From JBBPZA01 sp963728925 (GTDB lineage: Bacteria; Actinomycetota; Thermoleophilia; Solirubrobacterales; Solirubrobacteraceae): a stretch of 64,000 bases of DNA. Positions 1 to 7,867 of this stretch are shown piece after piece. How positions within the stretch are numbered: the stretch's first letter is position 1; every line of letters starts with the position of its first letter. The notes beneath the pieces are model-generated. The model searched no databases. It was not told the DNA's origin and saw only the letters and a program-made list of their open reading frames with translations. The translations under genes and the position numbers were made by a program. Location: assembly GCA_963728925.1 (NCBI GenBank), contig CAVSMB010000003.1:6917-70916 (forward strand), given 5' to 3'.

Positions 1-314
1 GCGGCGCCGGGCCGCCCCAGCGGATCCCACACGATCCCCGAGGGAACGCCGAACATCACCACCGCCGGGCGGCTCCCGTCGGCGGCGCCGAGCCGCGCGA
101 TCCACGGACCGGGCCACTCGAACCGCGCCGGCGCCGTCACCGGCACGAGCCCCAGGCCGCGGCCGGCGAGCCATTCCCGCCGGGCGCGCCCGGCGTCGCC
201 CCGCGCCGGCGCGGGGACGATCGCCGGGTCCAGCTCGAGGATCGAGGCCAGGCACGCCGCGAACGAGCACACGTCGGCCGGCGCCGGGCCGGGCGGAGCG
301 AGAACCTCGAGCAC
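1..314 (-). CDS. Hypothetical protein, partial (3' end outside window)
   Basis: The minus strand reads open from a GTG at 314 to the window edge, giving at least 104 residues starting VLEVLAPPGPAP. A CSFAACLASILEL segment followed by VP, a WLAGRGLGLV segment, PGPWIARLG and then AVVMFG...VWDPLG gives a spaced pattern that recalls small actinobacterial proteins with a papain/C39-like fold (AC.AS.LEL, WL..RGL, PG.WIA, VVM, DP). The histidine normally expected before VVM is absent here, so activity is doubtful. The family suggestion is a weak pattern match; the coding call rests on sustained protein-like composition. The C-terminus is not visible. Confidence 0.5.
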   Translation of the reverse strand, partial: MLEVLAPPGPAPADVCSFAACLASILELDPAIVPAPARGDAGRARREWLAGRGLGLVPVTAPARFEWPGPWIARLGAADGSRPAVVMFGVPSGIVWDPLGRPGA

Positions 315-382
315 GCCACCACCGTACCCCGGGTGCGGGTGCCGGCGGAGGCGATCGCCGCCGCCGCCCGCCTCGTATTCCC

Positions 383-958
383 GTGATGAACGCCGCTGCC
401 GTCGACCTCGACCGCTGGCTCGCCGACCCGGTGGTGCGCACGCACCACCGCCGCGACGCCGCCGCGACGCCCGACGCGCTGTGGCGGGCGGCGTCCTCGT
501 TGCGGCTCGAGGAGACGCGGACGCTCGGGCGCCTCGTGCGCTGGCGCATCCCGGACCTGGCCGAGGGACTGACGTTCCGGGAGCTCTTCCGGGGCTACCC
601 GTTCGTCGTCCTCGACGAGGGTGAGCGCTGGTCGCTCTCGGGCCTCGCGGGAAGGATCTGGACGCTCGACCGGGACTACGCCTCGCTCGACGGGCCCTCC
701 GACTTCCGCCGGTGGGACGAGCCCGGGACCGTGCGCGTGCTCTTCGCCCATTGGGTGGTCCCCGCCGGCAACGGTGGCGCCGCGCTGCACAGCGAGGGGC
801 GCGTGGAGCCGGTCGACCGCGGCGCGCGCGTCCGGCTGCGCGGGCTGTGGACGCTGGTGGGCGTCTTCGAGCGCCTCATCGGCGCCGAGCCTCTGTCCCT
901 CGCTGCCCGGCGCGCGGAGCGCCGCCCGACGGGCGCCGCCTCGCCGGTCTCGCGCTAG
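383..958 (+). CDS. Hypothetical protein, possible SRPBCC-fold
   Basis: A 191-residue soluble protein without signal peptide or membrane segment. The opening DALWRAASSLRLEETRTLGR and the alternating short hydrophobic strands that follow, including VRVLFAHWVVP and GARVRLRGLWTLVGVFERLIG, resemble START/SRPBCC-like actinobacterial hypotheticals, which bind small hydrophobic ligands; no specific function can be assigned. GTG at 383 and ATG at 386 overlap and either could be the start. The last 15 residues are Arg/Ala-rich. It stands alone, divergent from the partial gene at the left edge and 194 bases upstream of an FAD oxidoreductase. Confidence 0.55.
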   Translation: MMNAAAVDLDRWLADPVVRTHHRRDAAATPDALWRAASSLRLEETRTLGRLVRWRIPDLAEGLTFRELFRGYPFVVLDEGERWSLSGLAGRIWTLDRDYASLDGPSDFRRWDEPGTVRVLFAHWVVPAGNGGAALHSEGRVEPVDRGARVRLRGLWTLVGVFERLIGAEPLSLAARRAERRPTGAASPVSR

Positions 959-1092
959 GTCCGCCGCCGGCGGCTCCGACCGCCGGCCTCGCCGGTCTCG
1001 CGGTCGCCCCAGACCGGCCAAACCCGCCGCCCGCCTCGCCGGGGCCACCGCCCGGCCGGGCGGCGCTTTCCGGCCTCGCTTGCCATAGGTAC

Positions 1093-1129
1093 GGATCATA
1101 GTTTACACTCGCCCGGCAAAGTATGATCC
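1093..1129 (+). promoter_or_regulatory. Promoter with overlapping inverted repeat upstream of the FAD oxidoreductase
   Basis: GGATCATA at 1093-1100 and TATGATCC at 1122-1129 form a perfect 8-bp inverted repeat with a 21-bp spacer. The right arm contains TATGAT (1122-1127), a near-ideal -10 hexamer, and TTTACA (1102-1107) is -35-like, though the 14-bp spacing is short. This patch is strikingly AT-rich against its surroundings. The arrangement suggests a repressor-controlled promoter (TetR- or MarR-like, inferred); no regulator gene is adjacent. Confidence 0.5.
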
Positions 1130-1152
1130 ATAGTGATGAGAAAGAGGACGAC

Positions 1153-2382
1153 ATGTACGACGCGATCGTCGTCGGCGCGCGCTGCGCCGGCTCGCCGACG
1201 GCAATGCTCCTGGCGCGCGCGGGCCACCGCGTCCTGCTGGTCGACAAGGCCGACTTCCCGAGCGACACGCTCTCGACCCACTACATCCACCAGCCGGGCG
1301 TGGCGTGCCTGCACCGCTGGGGGCTCCTGCCGGAGATCGTCGACTCCAACTGCCCGCCGATCCGCTCCTACACGCTCGACGTCGGCCCCTTCGCCCTCCG
1401 AGGTGAGCCGCCGCCCGCCGGCGAACTCGCGGACGCCTACTCCGTCCGCCGCACGATCCTCGATCGCGTGCTCGTCGAGGCGGCCGAACGAGCAGGGGTC
1501 GAGATGCGAACGCGGTTCGCCGTCGAGGGACTGGTCACCGAGGGCGACCGCGTCGTCGGCGTTCGCGGGCGGACGGCCGGCGGCCCGCCGGTGACCGAGC
1601 GGGCCAGGATGGTCATCGGAGCCGACGGCAGGTTCTCGCTGGTCGCCCGCGCCGTCGACGCCCCGGCCTACGACGTGCAGCCGGCGACGACCTGCGCGTA
1701 CTACACCTACTGGCGCGGGGTCGAGATGGAGGGCGCCGAGCTCTACTCGCGGCCCGGCCGGATGATCGTCGCCGCCCCCACCAACGACGGCCAGGTCCTG
1801 ACCATCGCCTTCTGGCCACTCAGCGAGTTCAAGCAGGTCCGCTCCGACATCGAGGGCAACTTCCGCGAGGTGCTCGAGCTCGCCCCGGGCCTCGCCGAGC
1901 GGATCCGCCACGGGAGGCGCAGCGACCGCTTCCGCGGGACGACCCAGCTCGACAACTACTTCCGCCGCCCCTACGGCGACGGATGGGCGCTGGTCGGCGA
2001 CGCCGGCTACCACAAGGACCCGATCCTGGCCCTCGGAATCGCCGACGCGTTCCGCGACGCCGAGCTCCTGGCCGACGCGGTGGACGCCGGCTTCTCCGGC
2101 CGGCGACCGCTCGCCTCGGCGCTCGCCGGGTACGAGCGACGCCGCAACGAGACGGCGGCGTCGGGCTTCGAGGCCACGATCCAGTTCGCCCGGCTCCAAG
2201 CGCCCGCGCCAGAGAGGCAGGAGCTCTTCGCCGCCCTCCTGCACGACCAGGAGGAGACGAACCGCTTCTTCGGCACCTTCGCCGGAACCGTCCCGGCCGC
2301 GGAGTTCTTCGCGCCCGAGAACGTCGCGCGGATCGTCGCCGGCGGCGCCGAGGCCGGCGCGGAGATGGCCGCCGTGCACTAG
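1153..2382 (+). CDS. FAD-dependent oxidoreductase (geranylgeranyl reductase-like family)
   Basis: About 409 residues. The N-terminus carries a Rossmann FAD-binding signature YDAIVVGARCAGSPTAMLLA, followed by LLVDKADFPSDTLSTHYIHQPG, typical of the geranylgeranyl reductase / aromatic-ring hydroxylase group of flavoproteins. A second flavin-contacting motif, LVGDAGYHKDPI, lies near residue 285 with a following helix (ALGIADAFRDAELLADAV). Substrate unknown. The frame is open from an ATG at 1123, but that codon lies inside the putative -10 element; ATG 1153 follows AGAGGA at 1143-1148 and begins the conserved domain, so it is preferred. Monocistronic, with its own operator-like promoter. Confidence 0.8.
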   Translation: MYDAIVVGARCAGSPTAMLLARAGHRVLLVDKADFPSDTLSTHYIHQPGVACLHRWGLLPEIVDSNCPPIRSYTLDVGPFALRGEPPPAGELADAYSVRRTILDRVLVEAAERAGVEMRTRFAVEGLVTEGDRVVGVRGRTAGGPPVTERARMVIGADGRFSLVARAVDAPAYDVQPATTCAYYTYWRGVEMEGAELYSRPGRMIVAAPTNDGQVLTIAFWPLSEFKQVRSDIEGNFREVLELAPGLAERIRHGRRSDRFRGTTQLDNYFRRPYGDGWALVGDAGYHKDPILALGIADAFRDAELLADAVDAGFSGRRPLASALAGYERRRNETAASGFEATIQFARLQAPAPERQELFAALLHDQEETNRFFGTFAGTVPAAEFFAPENVARIVAGGAEAGAEMAAVH

Positions 2383-2412
2383 GAAGCGGGTTGCGCGCGG
2401 GGCTGCCAGGAG

Positions 2413-2426
2413 CGAACATGTGTTCG
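2413..2426 (+). promoter_or_regulatory. LexA (SOS) box overlapping the dinB start
   Basis: CGAACATGTGTTCG is a perfect 14-bp palindrome matching the Gram-positive/actinobacterial LexA consensus CGAACNNNNGTTCG. It overlaps both candidate dinB start codons (GTG 2420 and GTG 2426), so LexA binding would cover the translation start itself. Confidence 0.9.
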
Positions 2427-3601
2427 TGTCGAATGAGGCCACGATCCTCCACGCCGACCTCGACGCCTTCTTCGCCTCGGTCGAGCAACGCGACGATCCC
2501 CGCCTGCGTGACCGGCCTCTCATCGTCGGGAGAGGCGTCGTGCTCGCGGCGAGCTACGAGGCGCGGACGCACGGCGTCCGCTCGGGGATGGGCGGCGCGC
2601 GGGCCCGGGCGCTGTGCCCGCGCGCGGTCGTCGTCGAGGCGCGGTGGTCGGCCTACGTGGAGGCGAGCACGGCGGTGTTCGACGTCTTCGAGCGGACCGC
2701 GCCGCGCGTCGAGCGGCTGTCGATCGACGAGGCGTTCCTCGACGTCGACGGGCTGGAGCGGATCTCGGGCACGCCGGAGGAGATAGCCGTCCGCCTGCGG
2801 CGCGAGGTCCTGGAGCGGGTTGGCCTCTCCATCACCGTCGGCGTGGCCAGGACGAAGTTCCTCGCCAAAGTCGCCAGCGGCGTGGCCAAGCCGGACGGCC
2901 TGCTCGTCGTGCCGCCCGAGCGGGAGCTCGCGTTCCTCCATCCCCTTCCCGTGCAACGCCTGTGGGGCGTTGGCCCCGCCACCGCCTCCAGGCTCCACCG
3001 CCTGGGCGTCGCCACCGTCGGACAGGTCGCCAGGCTCGACGAGGCCGCGCTGGTCCGCGCTCTGGGGCGGGCGACCGGCCGGCAGCTCCACGCGCTCGCC
3101 CACAACCGCGACCCGCGGCCGGTGCGGCCGGCGCGCCGCCGGCGTTCGTTCGGGGCGCAGTCCGCGCTGCGCCGGTCGTCGAGAACGCCAAGGGCGCTCG
3201 ACGCCGTGCTGCTCGCGCTGGTCGACCGCGTCACCCGGCGGATGCGCGCCCGCGGGCGCGTCGGGCGGACCGTCGTCCTCCGCCTGCGCTTCGACGACTT
3301 CTCACGCGCGAGTCGCTCGCGCACCCTCTCCGCGCCGACCGCGGCCACGACGCCGATCCTCGCGACGGCGCGGGCGCTGCTGCGCGCGGCCGGCCCGCTG
3401 ATCGCCCGCAAAGGGCTCACCCTGGTCGGAGTGACGGTCGCCAACCTCGACGGCGGCGGCCCGGTCCAGCTCGAGCTCGCGCTGGAGGGTCTCGGCCACG
3501 ACGCCCTGGACGCCGTGCTGGACGAGGTTCGCGACCGGTTCGGCTCGGCGGCCCTCACCCGCGCCGCCCTGCTCGGATGCGACGCGAGCATGACGGACTG
3601 A
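2420..3601 (+). CDS. dinB: DNA polymerase IV (Y-family translesion polymerase)
   Basis: About 393 residues, normal for the family. Catalytic-metal motif ILHADLDAFFASVE at residues 9-22 and the second acidic motif LSIDEAFLDVDG (Asp103, Glu104) are intact, as are the YSIxxGVA-like palm strand (LSITVGVARTKFLAKVAS) and the helix-hairpin-helix thumb (LWGVGPATASRLHRLGV). It inserts nucleotides opposite damaged bases during SOS-induced translesion synthesis. Start choice: AGGAG at 2408-2412 is 7 bases before GTG 2420; GTG 2426 is the alternative, and both sit on the SOS box. Expected to be LexA-repressed. Followed 55 bases later by an unrelated exporter. Confidence 0.95.
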   Translation: MFVSNEATILHADLDAFFASVEQRDDPRLRDRPLIVGRGVVLAASYEARTHGVRSGMGGARARALCPRAVVVEARWSAYVEASTAVFDVFERTAPRVERLSIDEAFLDVDGLERISGTPEEIAVRLRREVLERVGLSITVGVARTKFLAKVASGVAKPDGLLVVPPERELAFLHPLPVQRLWGVGPATASRLHRLGVATVGQVARLDEAALVRALGRATGRQLHALAHNRDPRPVRPARRRRSFGAQSALRRSSRTPRALDAVLLALVDRVTRRMRARGRVGRTVVLRLRFDDFSRASRSRTLSAPTAATTPILATARALLRAAGPLIARKGLTLVGVTVANLDGGGPVQLELALEGLGHDALDAVLDEVRDRFGSAALTRAALLGCDASMTD

Positions 3602-3642
3602 GGACGGTTCGCGCGCCGAACGCGTTCTCTCCCACCGGGGCG

Positions 3643-3648
3643 TAGCAT
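3643..3648 (+). promoter_or_regulatory. -10 hexamer TAGCAT, leaderless-type
   Basis: TAGCAT lies 8 bases before the GTG start of the AI-2E-type transporter and no Shine-Dalgarno sequence is present, so transcription probably begins at or next to the start codon. Confidence 0.45.
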
Positions 3649-3656
3649 CGCGGGCG

Positions 3657-4949
3657 GTGGCCGAAGACGAGCAGCCGCAGGGCGGGGCGCCGCACGAGGA
3701 GCCGGCTCCCGGCGGGCAGCCCCCGACCGGCGCCCAGCCCGGAGACGGCGCCGCTCCCGGTCCCGGCGCCCAACCCGGAGACGGCGCCGGCGCGCCCAGT
3801 GCCGCAGGTCCGGTCGCGCCGGCGCCCGCACGCGGCGCCTTCAGCACGCGCGGCCTGCCCGATCCCCTGGCGATCCTGCGGGTGGTCCTCATCGTCGTCG
3901 CCGTCGTGCTCGTCCTCTACGTCATCTACCTGCTTCGCCAGCCTCTCGGCTGGATGGTCATCGCCGCGTTCATCGCCGTCGCGGCCTCGGGGCCGGTCGG
4001 GATCCTCAACCGCCACATGCGCCGCGGGCTGGCGATCACGATCGTCTACCTCGGGATCGTCCTCATCCCGCTCGGCATGCTTGCGGTGCTCGTGCCGCCG
4101 ATCGTCGACCAGGTCGGGAACCTCGCCAACAACGCGCCCTCCTACGCGAACGACATCAACGACTTCGCCCAGCGCAACAAGCGCCTGCAGGAGCTCGACG
4201 CCAAGTACGACCTCACCACCAAGGTCCAGGAAGCGGCGGCGGACCTGCCGTCGAAGATCGGCGATGCCGCCGGGACGCTCGCAGACCTCGGCGCCGGCCT
4301 CATCGCCAGCCTCTTCGCGGCGGTGACGATCCTCATCCTGAGCATCTTCATGCTCGGGGCCGGCCCGCGCTGGCGGGCGGCGTTCCTTCGCGCGCACCCA
4401 CCCGAGCGCGCCGACGCCCTGAACCGGCTCTTCGACCGGATCAGCGCGGCGGTCGGCAACTACGTCCTCGGCGCGCTGCTGCAGGCCTTGATCGCCGGAG
4501 TGACGAGCTGGATCGTCCTGCTCATCCTGGGCGTCCCCTACCCGCTCGCCCTCGCGCTCGTGATCTTCGTCCTCGACCTGATCCCGCTGGTCGGCGCGAC
4601 GATCGGCGCGGTGCTCGTCGGCGTGGTGACCGTGTTCCAGGACTTCCCCACCGCGACGATCGTCTGGGCGGTGTGGTCGATCGTCTACCAGCAGATCGAG
4701 AACAACCTCATCCAGCCGCGCATCCAGGCCCGCCAGGTCCAGGTCGAGCCCTTCTTCGTGCTCGCGTCAGTGCTGTGCGGCAGCGCGCTGTTCGGGATCA
4801 TCGGCGCGTTGCTGGCGATTCCCGCCGCAGCCTCGATCCAGATCGTCATCCGCGAGTACCTGCGCTACCGCGGCGGCCGGCTGCGCGCCCCCAACGCGCG
4901 CGAGGCGGAGCTCGGAAAGGGCCAGGCGCCCGCGCCCGTACCGGACTGA
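3657..4949 (+). CDS. AI-2E family transporter (PerM-like membrane protein)
   Basis: 430 residues. An unusual Pro/Gly/Ala-rich N-terminal tail of about 70 residues contains a duplicated TGAQPGDGA/GAQPGDGA segment and precedes a membrane domain beginning near DPLAILRVVLIVVAVVLVLY. Segments typical of the AI-2E exporter family (PF01594) follow: a central soluble helical loop (residues about 155-205), then paired helices including NYVLGALLQALIAGVTSWIV and LALVIFVLDLIPLVGATIGAVLV, and the family hallmark QQIENNLIQPRIQ near residue 350. Substrate cannot be inferred. GTG 3657 follows a -10-like hexamer directly, suggesting a leaderless mRNA. Confidence 0.88.
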   Translation: MAEDEQPQGGAPHEEPAPGGQPPTGAQPGDGAAPGPGAQPGDGAGAPSAAGPVAPAPARGAFSTRGLPDPLAILRVVLIVVAVVLVLYVIYLLRQPLGWMVIAAFIAVAASGPVGILNRHMRRGLAITIVYLGIVLIPLGMLAVLVPPIVDQVGNLANNAPSYANDINDFAQRNKRLQELDAKYDLTTKVQEAAADLPSKIGDAAGTLADLGAGLIASLFAAVTILILSIFMLGAGPRWRAAFLRAHPPERADALNRLFDRISAAVGNYVLGALLQALIAGVTSWIVLLILGVPYPLALALVIFVLDLIPLVGATIGAVLVGVVTVFQDFPTATIVWAVWSIVYQQIENNLIQPRIQARQVQVEPFFVLASVLCGSALFGIIGALLAIPAAASIQIVIREYLRYRGGRLRAPNAREAELGKGQAPAPVPD

Positions 4950-4956
4950 CCCCAGC

Positions 4957-5400
4957 TCAGCAGGCGCGGGTGAGCCCCTCCTGCACCGTGCTGGCGAGCA
5001 GGTGGCCGTCGCCGTCGCGCATCTCCCCTCGGACGAGGGCCTGCCCGCCCGCGGACGAGGGCGACACCGAGGTGTAGAGGATCCAGTCGTCCACCCGGAA
5101 GGGCGGTGGAACCCACATGGGCCAGCCTCGATCACGCCAGGAGGGTTCTCGGACGGCGGCGGCGTGATGTGGTGGAACTCGAGATCGTCGCCTGGCGCTC
5201 CCAGGAGCGCGTAGGGCGCTTCGGACCGGGCCAGGCTGTCGGACGCCGGGACCTGGGGCGAGGGGTCTGGTGATCCAGCCCGGGCTGACGAACCTGGAAC
5301 GACGCCGCCAGCGTGAAGATGACGGCGCCGTGCTGGATGGCACGTCGAGGAGTCGCCGGATCGTCCCCAGGAGGGCCCTCGCCTTCGCTCTGAGCCGGTG
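4957..5400 (-). pseudogene. Acyl-CoA thioesterase II remnant, frameshifted and truncated
   Basis: Minus-strand pieces in different frames match TesB-type thioesterase II in order: IQHGAVIFTLAASFQ...GLDHQ (about 5300-5350), then LEFHHITPPP in another frame (about 5170-5200), then MWVPPPFRVDDWILYTSVSPSSAGG and LLASTVQEGLTR to a stop at 4957. The first hotdog domain and part of the central segment are missing, and at least two frame changes are needed, so the gene is dead. Its left part abuts the 3' end of the secreted-protein gene at 5406. The family call rests on the STVQEG ending and the order of motifs. Confidence 0.65.
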
Positions 5401-5405
5401 CCGGC

Positions 5406-5792
5406 CTAGCGGTAGACCTGGAAGCCCGTGTGGCCGTGCGAGGAGCGCAGGGCGAACTGCCGCCCGGTCCGGGTGAGCAGTCCGCCGCGCAGCGGGCCGA
5501 TGTCCCAGCCCTGCTCACGGAAGTCCGCGCGGTTGGCGTCGTAGAGCCAGCTGCGCAGGACGTGGAAGGTCTCCGAGCAGCTCGGGATCGTCGAGCGCGA
5601 GCTCGAGAAGTTGTTGCGCCGGTAGGTGCCCGCCCGCGGGAAGCCGGCGACCGGATCGGCCTTCACGACCCGGAAGGTCGGGCACTTGTTGACGAAGGGG
5701 GCGGCCGACGCCGCGCCCGGGGCCAGCGCAGCGCCGGCGGCGGCGAGCGCGGAGACGGACGCAAGCGCGGCGAGACGGGGACGGATCCTCAT
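5406..5792 (-). CDS. Secreted hypothetical protein
   Basis: 128 residues starting MRIRPRLAALASV with a clear Sec signal peptide (Arg-rich n-region, Ala/Leu core, cleavage near GAASAA-P at residue 34). The mature part is about 95 residues with two cysteines (NKCPTF, IPSCSE) that could form a disulfide, and ends GHTGFQVYR. The reading frame extends further 5', but ATG 5792 is preceded by AGGAGGAA at good spacing and begins the signal peptide. No family recognised. Its 3' end borders the thioesterase remnant. Confidence 0.7.
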   Translation of the reverse strand: MRIRPRLAALASVSALAAAGAALAPGAASAAPFVNKCPTFRVVKADPVAGFPRAGTYRRNNFSSSRSTIPSCSETFHVLRSWLYDANRADFREQGWDIGPLRGGLLTRTGRQFALRSSHGHTGFQVYR

Positions 5793-5932
5793 GGGGGGAA
5801 GTTCCTCCTGAACAGTCGAGGCGAGCGACGACGGAGTTCGCCGCCGACGCGATACTCCCTGTCGTGCACGGCGAGCACAACTCGCGGACCCTGACATCCG
5901 TCCACGTCCAAGGCGAGACGGGCTGAGCGGCG

Positions 5933-6526
5933 GTGGACCCGACCACCGCCCTGGGGAGCGTCTTCGCGGCCTTCGGGCTCTCCGGCGCCGCGGGCCTGAA
6001 CGCGTGGTTGCCGCTGTTCATCACCGGCCTCGCTCATCGCCTCGGCTGGATCGATCTCGGCAGCCCCTACGACCAGCTCTCCAGCACCCCGGCGCTCGTC
6101 CTCCTGGCGATCGCCTTCGCCGCCGACTTCGTCGGCGACAAGGTGCCGGCGGTCGACCACATGCTCCATGCTGTCGGCGTCGTGGTCCACCCCGTGGCCG
6201 GGGCGGTGCTCTTCGCGGCGCAGACCGGCGTGGCGGGCGACATGGATCCCGGCGTCGCGCTTCTGGCCGGCGCGATCATCGCCGGGTCGGTTCACGCCGG
6301 GCGCGCGACGGCGCGGCCGGCCTCCACCGTGACGACTGCCGGAGCCGGCAATCCGGTGCTGTCGCTGATCGAGGACGTCGCGTCGCTCGTCCTGACCGTG
6401 ATCGCCTTCCTCCTCCCCGTTCTCGCGTTCGTCCTCGTCGCGGCCGTGCTCGTCGCGCTCGCGCTGTCCGCTCGCGCCCTGTGGCGCCGCCGCCGCCAGC
6501 GCGACCGCCTGGACCCGGCCGCCTGA
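5933..6526 (+). CDS. DUF4126-family membrane protein
   Basis: 197 residues. The N-terminus GLSGAAGLNAWLPLFITGLA and the following SSTPALVLLAIAFAADFVGDKVPAVDHMLHAVG are typical of DUF4126 membrane proteins. Hydrophobic segments lie near residues 8-32, 48-66, 82-115 and 150-180; the C-terminus is Arg-rich (WRRRRQRDR), consistent with a cytoplasmic tail. Function unknown. GTG 5933 is the only start near the conserved beginning. Followed 42 bases later by the SOS-box ORF. Confidence 0.75.
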   Translation: MDPTTALGSVFAAFGLSGAAGLNAWLPLFITGLAHRLGWIDLGSPYDQLSSTPALVLLAIAFAADFVGDKVPAVDHMLHAVGVVVHPVAGAVLFAAQTGVAGDMDPGVALLAGAIIAGSVHAGRATARPASTVTTAGAGNPVLSLIEDVASLVLTVIAFLLPVLAFVLVAAVLVALALSARALWRRRRQRDRLDPAA

Positions 6527-6554
6527 CCCCGCGGCGCCGGCCTTGACCAGCGTG

Positions 6555-6568
6555 CGAACATATGTTCG
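6555..6568 (+). promoter_or_regulatory. LexA (SOS) box immediately before an ATG
   Basis: CGAACATATGTTCG is a perfect palindrome matching the actinobacterial LexA consensus. It ends exactly one base before ATG 6569. TTGACC at 6543-6548, 6 bases upstream of the box, could be the -35 element, the same layout as at the radical SAM gene near 26.67 kb. Confidence 0.88.
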
Positions 6569-6886
6569 ATGACGTCGCAGGGGTCGCCCTACAGCCGCTT
6601 CGAGCGCGCCCTCGCGACCGGCAGCCTCACGCTCATCTCCGCCGCCGCGGCCGAGCTGCCCCGCATCACGCTGCGCGATGCCCTGCGCATCTGCCGCGCG
6701 GTGAGCGGGCGCGACGACGACGCGTTCGAGCGCGCGGCCGTGCGCTGGATCGGCCGCTTCTGCCACGAGCACCGCGCGATCGGCCTCGAGGAGGTCGCCG
6801 CAGCAGCCGCCGCCTTCCGCGAGATGCCGGCCCGTCCGGACGATGCGGCCGCCGAGCTCGCCGCGCTGATCGCTCGGCGAAGGTGA
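6569..6886 (+). CDS. SOS-controlled small protein of unknown function
   Basis: 105 residues, predicted mostly helical, no signal peptide or membrane segment. Sequence runs YSRFERALATGSLTLISAAAAELPRITLRDALRICRAV...FERAAVRWIGRFCHEHRAIGLEEVAAAAAAF; the LxxALRICRAV and FERAAVRWIGRFCHE helices give it a two-helical-repeat look. No family recognised. Its start codon abuts a perfect LexA box and no Shine-Dalgarno is possible between them, so it should be DNA-damage-inducible from a leaderless or nearly leaderless transcript. Convergent with the membrane gene ending at 6896. Confidence 0.75.
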   Translation: MTSQGSPYSRFERALATGSLTLISAAAAELPRITLRDALRICRAVSGRDDDAFERAAVRWIGRFCHEHRAIGLEEVAAAAAAFREMPARPDDAAAELAALIARRR

Positions 6887-6895
6887 AGCCGGGAG

Positions 6896-7367
6896 CTAGT
6901 CCTCGTCCGGCCCGACGGGCCGCGAGGCCGACGAGGAGGGCGTGACCTTGCCCTTCTGCTCGGAGGTGCGCTCGAGCGGCTCCTGCTCCTCGGCCCGGTC
7001 CTCGAGGGCTGCGCGGTCGTCGGGCTCGCCCTGCTCGTCCTCGTCCTCGTCCTCGGCCTCGACCGCTTCGTTCAGGTTGTGCTCGGGGTCGCGGACGCCC
7101 TCGGCCTCCAAGCGCGCGACCTCCTCGGCCGAGGGCTTCTCGACCTCGGTGGTGGCCTGCAGCAGCATGGCGGCGACCGCGACGATGGCCGCGATCAGCA
7201 CGAGCGCCGCGAGCACGGCGAAGACCCAGCCCCCGCCGGCCACGGCGACGACCAGCAGCACGATACCCAGGCCGGCGCCGCCCAGCACGAGCAGGAAGCG
7301 CGCCGCGCCCAGCGAGGCGAACCACCCGGGATCCGAGGGACGGCGCTCGCCGGCCGGTCTCGGCCAT
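6896..7367 (-). CDS. Single-pass membrane protein with acidic tail; start unresolved
   Basis: The minus-strand frame encodes DPGWFASLGAARFLLVLGG followed by two hydrophobic stretches (GLGIVLLVVAVAGGG and VFAVLAALVLIAAIVAVAAML) and a long cytoplasmic tail rich in Glu/Asp (EAVEAEDEDEDEQGEPDD). No ATG or GTG lies in frame between the neighbouring gene's stop (7420) and the first hydrophobic segment. An ATG at 7367 (MAETG) is one base out of frame and would join naturally after a single-base indel near 7350, so either an indel/sequence error or an unusual start must be invoked. Function unknown. Confidence 0.5.
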
Positions 7368-7419
7368 CGTCCAGCGGCTACCCACCGCCGTGGGCGGGCA
7401 AACGGCGCGCTGGCGCGCC

Positions 7420-7836
7420 TCAGAATCCGCGGTGCTCGCGGCGCACGTTGGCCCGCTCGCTCGTCCCGAGATGCCGCGCGACGGTGAGGCCCGCCGCGGT
7501 GATCCCGGCCGCGCCGAGCAGCGCCATCCATGCCCCGGTCGAGAGGCTCGTGTCGTCGGGGACCGACGGCGGCGGGTCGATGACCTGCACGAGGATGATC
7601 AGGAAGGCGATCCCCCCGACCAGGGGAAGCACGCGCGCCTCGCGCGGCCAGCCGTCACCGAGCGCGGCCGCGGCGCAGGCGCCGAAGGCGTAGACAGCCG
7701 CGGCGGCGATGAGGAGGTCGAGGATCTCGAACGCCGTCCAGCCGCTCACCCCCGGGCTCCACCACTCGACGAACAGGCTCACGAACAGCAGCAGGCCGGC
7801 GGCGAGCCCGCCGGCGGCGACGGCACGGTACGGCAT
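7420..7836 (-). CDS. Four-helix membrane protein, hypothetical
   Basis: 138 residues with four predicted transmembrane helices: residues 5-23 (AVAAGGLAAGLLLFVSLF), 37-60 (ILDLLIAAAAVYAFGACAA), 70-87 (LPLVGGIAFLIILVQVID) and 103-120 (WMALLGAAGITAAGLTVA). A WWSPGVSGWTAFEILD loop sits between the first two. Small actinobacterial membrane proteins of this shape are common; no function can be named. Start MPYRAV at 7836 is preceded by GGAGGAG. Possibly co-transcribed with the next minus-strand gene at 6896. Confidence 0.6.
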   Translation of the reverse strand: MPYRAVAAGGLAAGLLLFVSLFVEWWSPGVSGWTAFEILDLLIAAAAVYAFGACAAAALGDGWPREARVLPLVGGIAFLIILVQVIDPPPSVPDDTSLSTGAWMALLGAAGITAAGLTVARHLGTSERANVRREHRGF

Positions 7837-7867
7837 CGCTCCTCCTTCGGCGCGGGACGCGCGAACC

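Noticed and set aside
7355..7400. Stretch on the plus strand resembling the 5' half of tRNA-Glu (CATCGTCCAGCGGCTA followed by CACCGCC)
   Set aside because: No anticodon stem, T-arm or acceptor match follows, and the region is the 5' end of a minus-strand membrane gene; chance similarity or at most a tiny relic.
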